Shown here: positions 35,691-47,700 of the stretch, piece after piece
Layout: the number at the start of each line of letters is the position of its first letter
How positions within the stretch are numbered: position 1 is the stretch's first letter
Notes under the pieces: model-generated
The model's database searches: none
Told to the model about the DNA's origin: nothing
Seen by the model: the letters and a program-made list of their open reading frames with translations, nothing else
Translations under genes and position numbers: made by a program
Source: Patiria miniata
Lineage: Eukaryota > Echinodermata > Asteroidea > Valvatida > Asterinidae
Assembly (NCBI RefSeq): GCF_015706575.1
Contig: NW_024037058.1
Coordinates: 7,565,806 to 7,629,805, forward strand
Length of the DNA stretch: 64,000 bases
Reading direction: 5' to 3'

Positions 35691-35790
35691 AATCTATCTG
35701 ACGTCTCATCGGCGCATAAAAGTTTAATTGAACGCTTTGTAACAAGTCTATGCGGCCGGGTGAAGTCACATGACAGAAATTGATAGAAAG
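35691..35790. promoter_or_regulatory. Short bidirectional promoter with MITF/TFE-type E-box
   Basis: Only 100 bases separate the two divergent ATGs. Within it TGACGTC (CRE-like) lies at 35699-35705, and GTCACATGAC at 35765-35774 contains TCACATGA, which fits the TCAYRTGA consensus of MITF/TFEB-family factors. HPS4 acts in lysosome-related organelle biogenesis, a process governed by that family in vertebrates. Binding here is inference. Confidence 0.5.
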
Positions 35791-38700
35791 ATGGCGGCTC
35801 ACATGAGGTAAATAAAACATCCGGGATAACTCGTAGTCGTATCGCTAAATTTGGCTTGTTGTAATGTTGGTGTCTCGATTTCTAGTCATCTAGTTATCTA
35901 GTTCATGAGTGTTTTTGTTACCTCCGTGGTTATCGTTTGCAAATACAGAAATATAGCGTGCTTGTCGTAACGCAATGCCTATTGTCATGTCAGTATTGAC
36001 ATGATAAAATTTGATAGGCCTAATTGAAATTTGTATTGTTGACATTCATGTTTGTAATGTAGACCTAAGTTTTTATGTTATGTTAATGCTATTAATGTTA
36101 CGGTTTGGTCATCATGTCACGCAATGTATCTTATTTCAACGCGTGTTTACATTTTAGGTCTGATTCTGCAGCCTAGGCTGATGTTCATTGAGATAATAAT
36201 GATCAAAATCATGGGGCCATTATTGAGATTATACATGAAAAGGGTGTTGTCCTAAAATGTCAGGATGCTAATACCCAGAGTTTATTTCTTCAGACATTTC
36301 AGATGTCGTGGAACTAGTATTATTTTGACCCATTTTGGGGTTAATTTTCTACTATCAAAGCAGCCATTTTAAAGACTGTTCAAGTTTCAACCACCTACCT
36401 TGCTGCGATGTATGTTAGATGATTAACTGTCAACTCGTGGTATTCACCTTTTAATAACGTTCCCATTTCTAGACCGGGGGACCGAACGTTCTTCGTCTAC
36501 GATCACTCGGTCATAAAGAAAGAAGATGATGACCCTAAGGATGCGATTATATATTACTTTCCGCAACACGTAAGTTCTAATCCCTGATACTGTTTTCTTT
36601 ATGGTCCAAGTGCAAAGAGGTCATTCCATAAATTTGGTTCAAATTTCTTGTGTCCCTGTTACATGTAACATGTATAAGATTTTGTAATTCAGGACATATT
36701 CTGTAATGCCTTCTTGTACCTCCAAGAGTGATTATGTAAAACAAAGTATCTGCCAAACAAATAAAAAATAGTGTGAAGTAACTTTTAATGATAATTGAAT
36801 GGCAAATTACACAGGTCAGGTGTAACAGGGACACAAAAAAGTCACGCTTTTGGACCCCAAATTTATGGAATGACCCAAAATGATAATAACGGTGGTAATT
36901 TATTTATTGTGCACTAGTACCGAAAATGTGTTCATACAAGCACAGTACAATTACAGTAAAAAAAAACACTTGGCAAAATAAACCTGTTAAAAATTAAACA
37001 AGAATCAAATACTACATATAAATTCACCATAATAATACCACTATAAATACAATACAGAACTAACAGAATCTGCCACATTCATAAGCTATTTATTTAAAGG
37101 TTGAACAAAGAAATTGACTGGAGTGGGGCTTGAACCTGCGACCTCCGGATTGCCGTTCCGGTGCTCTACCAACTGATTTATCCAGCCCCATGTAGGTGGT
37201 TCCCCAATTTGTCAATATCTTTGTTCAAGGGGCGCTAGTCAGAAGCCATAAACCCGTATGTGCCGCGCAGTCAGGGATCACGCCCAAAGGGAAATAATCA
37301 ACAGGCATCACTCAGAAAGGTTACGACTCTTTATTAATAAGCTGTTATATTCGTAAACATAAACTTGGTACCCGAGATGAAGCTGAGGGTGCCATTTTCC
37401 TTCGATGACATATAAACTCATGAGCTGTACGCAAACAAACAGTTGTAAAAAACATACAAAATATTAAAACTGAAAAGTTAAAATAATAAATTTTGTGCCT
37501 TTCCTGACAGACTTCCATTGACGTCCAGTGCATTTTCTGCAACCAGCTGATGGGCATGGTGAACTGCACCAAGGCCATTGGAGGGGCGCCTCCCAAATTG
37601 TACAAACTGCGGAAGCTCAAAGTGGCCACCATACACGAGGGTAACTTTTCCGTGGTAAGTATTTACAGATTTAGCACAAAAAGTTCATGTTTTAGTTCAT
37701 TTACCTACCTTCTTTCAAAATCTTGGTAACAGGAAATTAATATTGTGTTACATTTATGGAGAAAACTTTGAAATACCGAATCAGATTAATTGAATACACG
37801 TTTCCAAGCCCAAAGGGGAGCATTTTCTCCTGTAACCCTTCATATGTTTCATAATCCCAGGTACCAAACCTCGATTTCTTATGATAGCGTTGCTTCCTAC
37901 CTTCTTGTAAAAAGAACGGAACAGACTGTTCAGAACATCATGTTAATCGTTTTCTTGCCACAAAACACATACAGGGTTCTACTTCGAAATCCCCAACTAA
38001 ATTAACCTTGTGATTTCATGTTCAAAGTTACTATGCAATGACTGGCAATTTCACATGCACCTATGGAAACGGCCAAATCCTTTCCCACAGACTTGTGTGG
38101 TACAGCTGGTCATAGCTAAGAAATTTGAATGCAGCCTTTTTTTCTGCAGAGTTTTAAGCAGCTCCAGTAAAATTAAAAATTCAATACGCGCTTGTGTGTT
38201 TATTTCAATAGTCATATATTAGTGTCATTCAGGTATGTTTAAATTTGATACCATTCGCCATCTCTAGGCACTAGCTTGCAAGTTGAGGACCCCAGACACG
38301 GCCATCATTCGGAAATTGGAGAACCTGTACAAAGTGTTTGCTTTCTACCACTGCTCAATCACAAGAGTTAAAAGGGTATGTTTCCACTCCTACCCCATGT
38401 TGCCCCCTACAACAGTTCTATGGGGGGAAGGAGGCTTGTAACCCCTCCCCCCACCCACCCACCCACACAAAAGAAAGACTTTTGTCCTGTAACACCCCCC
38501 CCCCTTCCCCCCAAAAAACCAAACTGATAGCACTAGAAAAAAACCACATATGATATTTTATTAAGAATTTGCCACAACTGGAAAAGTTAAGGAATTTCCA
38601 AAATATATACAGAATAGAGAAGAAATGAGGTCCACAAAAATGACTAATTACTCCCTAAAAGTTCCTTCTCTTAGTGTTTTATTACACATTTTTTTCTTGT

Positions 38701-41700
38701 TAGGTTTTGTTTAAAACAAAGTCAGGCTACCCCTACCCTTAGGCTTGTGTGCTTTATCTCTGTATCAGTGTCTGTGTGAAAACAATGTTAGGTAATTTCT
38801 TACTGTTTAATGTTTTCTACTTTTGAACTTTTCTCATAGCTTTCTAGCAACAATGAGGCTTTTCTTTCCAACATGGCTGCCATTTGGGACTTTTACGTGC
38901 CCTATGTCCGTCGCTATGGCAACACAGTGCCGGCCATGTTTGAACCCATCCCAAGTGTAAAACTGTTGAAGGTAGGAAAATATTTTTGGCGATCATAACT
39001 TAACTTGTTTATCTCTTTGGTTATAAGGTCTTTATTCTATTACATTCTGTTTCTATGATCGTCATTAATTCTACATCTTATTTGTTCTAATCTATATTAA
39101 CATTGTCTCCATGAATTTCACTCCTGCATTGTACACGTTTTGTCAAGGAAATCTTTATGATGGATATTATCTGTATTTTGGAAAAGTTATTATAAAAGCA
39201 TCTATGTCTTTTGACTTGGGCAATTCCATACAGGCGTCTTTCAATTCTGAGCCATTATGTCTTCAGCAATGTGACCACAAGGTGTCGTTCTTCAATCGTA
39301 ACATCTTAAGTCATCCCTGCCTAAATCAAAAGAGAAGAAAGTAAACATGAAATAATTAGGTGGCAGTTGTTGATGTAATCATGGTGACAGATACTCCAAT
39401 GTAAATTAGGCCTATCTTGAGATATTTTGTATTGGTTGGTAGGAATTTCGTTAGTTTTGCCCTAAAGTCTGTCAGACTGTCATGATGTTGACCTCAGTCG
39501 CGAAATACATCATTGTGCAGCATGTAACTGTCTCATCGTGTGCGCTGATCAGAGGATCGTGATCTTGACCTTGATCTTCATCATGACATCAGTCGACGTC
39601 AAGTACTGGCTGTCGCCTACGTCATGCTTCCATCATTAATATATCAGATGATGTCATTAATAAATACTTATTACATGTCATAGCTAATTAATACAGACAT
39701 ACATGTACACACATCTAATATAATGAAGTTACGATAAAGGGTCATATCTGCTGTTTTATTGTAAGCCTACAAGTTCATGATCTTGATCTTGTGGGATTCT
39801 CATCTTAGATCGCATTCAGGATACTCAGATCTCTGACCCTTGACCTTAGATTTTCGATATCCCTGATCTTAATCATGATTCCTATTCACAACAGTCGCCG
39901 TCATAGTCTTTGGAACTTATGTATTTTAACTATAAAAACATGGCAGATTTGTGGGCGAAATTTAATCTTATATTGCCTTAAAATGCAGGGGAGAGCATCG
40001 GATACCCCGCCCTCGTATTAGGGCGTTTCTTAGACTTAACCCCCCCCCCCCATTTACATAAGGCTTTCGTGATAGATATATCCTCTCCTGTAAACTAATT
40101 GTGTGTCTTTCTTTGCATGTTAATCTTTGTTTTCCTCTAACATTTTTATCGGTATTGAAATCAAGATTGAACCGATGGATATTCCTCTCAGATAATAAAT
40201 TAAAATGGTAATCTATGCCATATAGTCAATTTTCTCCCCGAAAAATAGATTTACCTTTTTTTTTCAGCTGCTATTTTCCTAGCAATATAATTTAAGTTAC
40301 TCACCTTTGAATGAGACGTCAACCGGAAATGTCCACCCAACTAAGAACGTGGCGTTTATACCTTGACCTTCAAATTGTTTTTTTTGGGGGGGGGGGGGCG
40401 CTTGCTACCTACAGCAATGGATGGCTTTCCGCTTCTGTTCCTTGGAGAAATAATAGCCATTTTTTGTTCTTCTGTTGACAACAATGTTCGGTATGTTGTA
40501 TACAAACAGCGGGCGGCATAGCCGAATGTTCAGGAATAGCAGTGTTCAGTATGGGACATTCCACTGTACAGGGATTTTGGGTGGAAAATGTGGGGTTTTT
40601 TTCTTGTAGAAAAAAAAATCCTGGCGACGCCCATATATTTTAGTGAAATAAAACAAGCTTGAAACTTGTTTCGTTCTCTATATCCAACCAGGGTGGGAAT
40701 GTCATCTTCTTAAGATGTTCTCATCTTCTACAGTGGCTGAAGGGCCAGCCCTCACTTCTCGCTGGCTGTATCCTGTACAAACAAAGGTACGCTGCTGCTC
40801 TTAAGGATCTGCAGTCATAATAACACAAGTTCCAAAATGTTTCATATTATATACTTTGATTTTTTGCTGTAAAAAGTGTTAAAAAATCCAATAACCATTT
40901 TTAGTGGAAAGTCAATATTCAGAGCAATATGTAAAACCCTTCAAAACACTACATGTCAGTTTCAGGTGAAGGAGCATTATAGGAACTGCATCACATGGAG
41001 AGTCACTGCACACACAAAACTAGCACTTTGGAAAGCAGTTCTGCCTGAATGATAATTTTGCATGATCTGCCTGCTTGCTCTGAGCAACCCTAACCCTGCT
41101 GAATCCAACAAGATCCAACTATATATACCTGTTGGAGCCTGTTGGATTGAGCATTAAACCCCTGGTACAAATGTACATGTACATATTCAGAGTTGGATTC
41201 TGTTGGGTACTGATAAATAACGCCAAGTTGGACACTGTTGGATCAAATAAACGACTAAAAATTAGGCACAGTTGGATTATGTTGGATTGAGCAGTAAGTA
41301 ACCGTTGAACTCTGTTGGATTTAGCAGGGTAGTCCTGACAAACCCTTGGGGGTTAGGGTTTTAACCACGCAAAAGAATTGTGTTGGGATTTGAAGTGTTA
41401 TCCATACTCCACAGAAGAATGCCTCAAAGGAATTTGAAGCTAACTCTATTGGCAACAATGGTTTGGCAAAACTTGAAGGGTTGTTAAGCGCAGAAGACTA
41501 AAAGGGATAATAAGTCAATTGTCACAAGGCCAAACAGCCCTGGAGTCAGTCTGAACCATTTAGCTTCCACAGAATCCAATAATTACATTGTTCAATGGAC
41601 CTATAGCTCCCATCGTCTCAAAAGTTACGGTTACACTTTTCCTGCTGAGTGCTGAATTCAACAAGTCCCCACAAATATATAAACCTGTTGAACATTGTTG

Positions 41701-44700
41701 CGTTAAGCTGAAAATACTGTTTTTACAATTTTCTTCCAGTGTGCTTTGTACTCAGCTGACCCCTGAGTTGACCTCTCATCTGCTCCTTATTAAACCAAAT
41801 CAACTGCATGTAAGTCAGGAGATTGTTTTTCCTTTTCTTTCATTTCAATTGTTTTTTTTTAATAACGTGTTGAATTTGAACAATTGTATCAGAGTCTTTC
41901 AGTCTTCTCGAACGATGAGATTGAACTTCAGGTTTATCCGGTAAAATAATAATATGATGATGACTACATTTTATGATTCGTGGTGCGTGTTTATGGTGTA
42001 AATCGAGGATACACACGTGCAACATCATCGATGAATCGAGGACAGGAACCGAATCGAGGGCGACCTCGATTAGAAAACGTGTACAAAACCAATGACAGCT
42101 GTTGCAAAAAAGTTAGTGTATAAACAATGGAAAAGGGAAGAGGAACAATATAAAATCCTCGATTTACACCATAAACAAACTAGTCTTCTAGACAAAATAA
42201 TTGTATGGTTTTTACATCAGAAAGAAATTACAGTACATCAAAATTGGTTATATAAAGTAATTGTTACTTGAATTTTAAGTTTTGTGAATATTTCATACTT
42301 TTGGATTGGGGCAAGTCTCTATTTTCTCTCTTTCAGCATCCTTCCAAGTCTGTGACAGACACAGTCCTGCCGTTTGGTGTCCGGATCATGTCCGTCTATG
42401 TAACTCAGCAACAGTACAAACAGCTCTCGACGCCCCTTGAGCCCCTGCTTAAGCCCCGTCCAAGCCCAGTCCAAACCAAACAACCAGAAGGCATTTTTTG
42501 CACGCCGCCCTCTTCTCCAACAGAAAAATCAAACGGCAAGAACCAGCCATTGACGAGTAACCAAGCCGTATCGAAGAGAACTTTGGAGAGAAGAATCAGC
42601 TCAAAGCTGTTTTCAAATTTCACCGGGATGCTGGAGGGGACTGTGGTTGAGTCGCTCTGGCCCTCCACGTCGAAATCAAGCAGGCCCAGTTCAAGATCAG
42701 AGTCTCCCTGGGAAGATTCTAAAAGGGACAATTGGAAGGCTGGGTCGCCAAGTTGGATGGCCTCCACGCCTAAATCAAGCAGGCCCAGTTCAAGATCAGA
42801 ATCTCCCTGGGAAGATTCTAAAAGGGACAGTTGGAAGGCTGGGTCGCCAAGTTGGATGGCCTCCACATCTAAATCAAGCAGGCCCAGTTCAAGATCAGAG
42901 TCTCCCTGGGAAGATTCTAAAAGGGACAATCAAAAGTATAGGTCACCAAGTTCGATGCAAGATGGTGGTTATGAGGTAGTAGTGTTATCCAGTAGTAGTG
43001 ATGATGTTGTGAAAGCCCTTCAAGAGGACGGAGGTTCTTCAGTAAGAGAGGTGACTGGAATTAGTCCTTCTGATGCTCAAATGGCTTCAGGTCATTACGA
43101 CATTACTGATGTGTCTGATTCCAAGCAGAGGCCATTCGACTGCCCTGATTTGTTGACTGAACCACGGAGCTCACAGAATAGTAAAATAGTGTTGTCTGAA
43201 GCACCACTTGCCAAAAATGACACAACTACGTCAAAGGCCAAAAATGAAACTGATTTGGGATACGCAGAAATGAATCTTCCAAATGGGACTGCTTGTTTGG
43301 AAGATGGACAACAAAGCTTTGCCGAGGAAGGGAGATTGAAAGATAATGTCTTGGAAGCTGAGGCTGAGAGAGACACGTTATCTGAACAAAAAGTACATTC
43401 TGACAGTGTAGAAGAAAGTCATGCACAAACTGGTGTGGCTGTTACATATGCATCGACTGATTGCTCAAGGGGGAAAGATCTTGGAGAGGAAATAATATCT
43501 GAGAGCAACAAGCAGCTTTCGTTTCCAAGTGAATCTCTGAAAGCAATCCCAAATGTCTCAGAGCAAAAGAGCGAGTCACCAGAATCTGGGATTGGAGACT
43601 GTTTGGCGGAAGATTTCAGCGGAAAGAACCCAGGTACTGATGAGAAAGACAATGGATTTGTGGAAAGAGAAGAGATTGGAAACTTTGTGGATGTGATTCC
43701 TGCTGGGGATGCACCTATAAGTGATGGAGATTGTAACCGAAGTATTGTATGTGAAGACAAACATTCAGACAACCCAGTGGATGCTAAAAACACAACAAAT
43801 GCAATGAGTGACCAATGCCTTTGTAATGATGATAGTAAAAGTGGATTGGATAAAGGTTCTGATGCTTACTGCAAAAATGGAAATGTTTCACTGCTAATTT
43901 CTACAGACAAAGTTGATGGCATTGAGTCAAATGTAAGATTGAACAGTGTCGATACAAACAATGAATATAATTCTAGCATTATTGAAGATTCTGTAGGTAG
44001 CAAAGAGATTGGAAATATCTCAGGTACATCTGATGGAGACCACAACTTGGTTCGTGAAGTGTCCCAGTTAAATGGTGATGTCCTGAGAAGCGCCAGAGAT
44101 GAGCTGGGAGAAGACCCTGATCTGGTGGAGTCATCACAGATGCCAGAGTCTGCTGTAAAGGATGAAAGGAGGGGAGACTTGGAAGATGTCAACTTGAATG
44201 TGAAGTATGAGGAGACTGAGCAGATACCAACTGAATCATCCCCAGAATGTGAGAGGAAGGGTGCAGTTGGTGATGTCAGAGTAGAAGATGAATTAGAAAA
44301 GGCAAGGTTATCGGAGGAGGAGGACAAATGTTCAGATGAAGACGAGAGAACAATTCTTGCTGAAGATGAAGGGATTGAGGTTGTGATTGCCAATGGACAG
44401 GCGTCCCTCAACATGGATGTCAAATCTGACAATGAAGGACCTTCAGATAAAATTGCCACCGAATCAAGTAGAAGGTTGTCCTTTAATCTGGATACAGAGG
44501 TGCAGGTGCCTCAGTCAAGAGAGGAAAATAAGTCAGAGGTATCCCAAGACCTCGCAGAGGCAGTGGGAAGGCATGGGGGTTTTGCTGATGTGCAGTCAAT
44601 GAAAGAAAAGCCTGGAAACGATAACGAATGCAGTGTAATTAACACTGAGGGACCTGGTCAGGAAGCTGTCCAGGCCTTGGGAGTAAACGTCCCGGATGTG

Positions 44701-47700
44701 CAGGAATCTATAAAAGCGGATGCTCCTGATGAACTTGAAGGTGCCAGACCTGGAGAAGTTGGTGAATCTTTGGAAGGTCGTACAACAGGGAATGAACCGG
44801 AGGTGCATTTGAATACCTCTTCATCGTCATCTGGGATTGGGACCAGGGAAGATGATGCGAGTCTAAGGGACAATGTCAATGAGAAGGAAGGAGAAGCTTA
44901 TGAAGAAATTGGTGATGTCAGACAGGAGGATATTGGAGAATCAGTGGAGGGTTATGCAGAGGAGACAAGGCCAATACTGGAGGGAGATTTCTCTACAATG
45001 CAGCATGACACTGAGGTAGTTAATAACACTAGTCGGCTTTCGTTTGACCACCTGCTGAATCCAACAGAATCTAACATTTAGAATTAAAGGTCTTATGTTC
45101 ACTGCTCACACAAATACTTGCCAATGGTATCTTCCCTCTGTTGGGTTTTGTTAGATTCAGCCAAATTAATGTTAATCCAATGTCTTGGTTTAGTGAGCAT
45201 AAATTCCAGGGCATTTTGCCAGTAATCTTTGTTAATCCTTCAAAAGCCAACACTATGCAGTCAACCAACGACACAGCCTTTTTACCTTCACAAAATGCTG
45301 ACATCAAGCAACGTGTAAAGTAACACTGGAAGTATAACACTAAATCGACGAAAATTCTGCAAAAGTGGGTATTGGATTCTGTCAGATTTTGGGAAACTTG
45401 GTAATATGAAATGGCTATGCATTTACAGAAGCTGTGACACGTTGATCTTACAGAATTGCAATAGAGCATTGCAAATCTAAAGGAGCTTTTCAATCTCTGC
45501 AGCAAACTGTGCAGTTTGAATTCCAAAATATGTACAGTGTATTTTCTTAAATTATTGTTTTAATCAAAGCCTACGTCTTATTGAAATAAAAGTAAATTTT
45601 GTTTGTGATTCATGGCTATTCATAATTTTTATTTGTAGAAAAGTAATGTCCACACCATTCAGTTGACAACTGACGCATGTGCGCAATGATGGACCTCAGT
45701 AAAAATAGAAACATATTTATTATACTTACATGGCATTGCTAATTGTTGTTCAAGTTGCTGAATTTGATGGTGGTTTTTATTTTTTATTTTTTGCCAGCTG
45801 AGTCCTGATTTGGTCAACGTCAGCTTGTATGTCCAGGCCCACTCTGACACTACCTTGTTGTTCCTTGCTGAAAAATCCATCACAGAGGAGAAGGAAACCC
45901 TGTTCCAATTGGTAGGAAGAAAAGTTCATATCGTTAAAAAAAAACCTAGTTAAGTTGAGAAAGCGACATTGTTATTTGGGATAAAATGTATAGTTTGTTA
46001 GTTTGTTTTTCCATAAGCATAAATCTAGTTTTGGGCAAACTGTAATAAAGAAATTGAAGTGTGGATTTTAAGGTAATGTACAACACTTGCTTTTGCTATA
46101 ATTTTCAGAAATGGACAGATTTGAGGGTTAGTATTTTATGGCAAATATTGTTACCCTGACCTATTTAAAGTTTTGTGTTCAAAAATGCTGAAAAAAAAAT
46201 GGGGAAAAAATGCTGTTCTTGTGGTCTGGTTCCCAGACCCTACTTCAGATGAAGCATAGCAATTTGTAGGCATCGGGGAATTGGCAGGTCAGGGAACCAG
46301 ACTATCTGGTTTGGTTTGCACCCATTTATGGATGTAATTAGTATTTCGTAATAATTTGGTGGTTTTGTTTTTTGATGTTTGCAAATGTTGTTAATAACCT
46401 TTAAATGCATAACATGCAAAATACCATTCTGACTATTATTCATTCACCTCTGTTTTGCACTTTGCCATTGTCTTTGTTCTGGGCACACAAATCATACTTG
46501 CTGTTTTTCTTTACAATGAGCATACCTGTACCTTTGAAGTTTCACCTATGAAATTGAAATTCAAGTTGAACAGAATATTTTGATTGCCTCGTTTCAACAG
46601 TGGCAGTCTGTCCTGAGGGAACTTGGTGAGCTGGAGCTGCAGTTGAAAAATGTAGTGAGACCTGATCGAGAACTGGTAAGTAAGGAAATTAGGATTTCCA
46701 AACTCTGTGAGACTTTCTTGAGTGTTTTATGTTTTTAATGGCACATACGAAAAGTTACAAACGAAGATATATGAGGAAAAGTTCTATGCAAGTTGTAGTG
46801 AGTGGGTTCTGATGAGAAGTGTTGCATGTTGTGGAAAGAATATAATGAGAAATGGAAAAAGAGTGAGAAAGTTAAAGTAAGTTACAATGATTTAACAGTG
46901 GATAATGTTGAGACCATGGAAACAGTTGTTATAGTGAGTTGTTTCCTGTGAGAAAGGATGGCCCATCATGGATTCTGGTATGCAATGAGTGAGAACTATT
47001 TTGTGAGAATCTAGAAAATTGGTCAGAATTATAAATGCAAGAGTGATGACATTTAATGTTGGTTATTGCTACCTTTATTTACTTTCAGGATTGCAAAGGG
47101 GCCTACAACTTCATGCACTTTGATAATGAACAAAAGTTATTAGAAGGTAATATGAAAGCTGCCAAAAAAACGAACTTTAACATTAAAAAGTGAAATTCAG
47201 GAATCCAAGTAATGGCTGATGATGACAATTCAATGTTGTTTTCTCTGAAATAAAAAATTGCACCTTAATAATTTGTCTTAATTTTTTGACAAGAAACGAA
47301 CACTGCTGTCTGGTGAATTTAAGATAAAGCTAAATATACAAGTTCTGTAATGTCTTGTTTTCTTCTTTGATTGCTTAGGAAGCATCAGCAACCCTGTCAA
47401 CCAAGCTGAGTCCGTCTTTTGTCGAGGATGTCAACAGATCCACGAGCAATTCCTGAGCGATGAAACACTGACGGATGTTACTCTGCGGTAAGTGAGATTG
47501 TCACCAAAACCTGCCAAGTTTCAGCACCTGCACCGAAAAAATAAAAAGTGTTTTTATGAAGTTAATAAAGACCTATATACAAAAAAATCAAGGAAAGGCT
47601 GTTGAGTGCCATGGCATCGTGGTCTAAAGCCTTGAATTCGTGGTCTGCAGGTAATTCTGCAGGTTGTGGGTTCCAGTCCAGCCTGAGGTTATGGTGCGTT

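Noticed and set aside
37119-37190. tRNA gene (minus strand)
   Set aside because: Box A and B are present, but the acceptor and T stems do not pair and base 33 is not U; treated as a tRNA-like mobile sequence.
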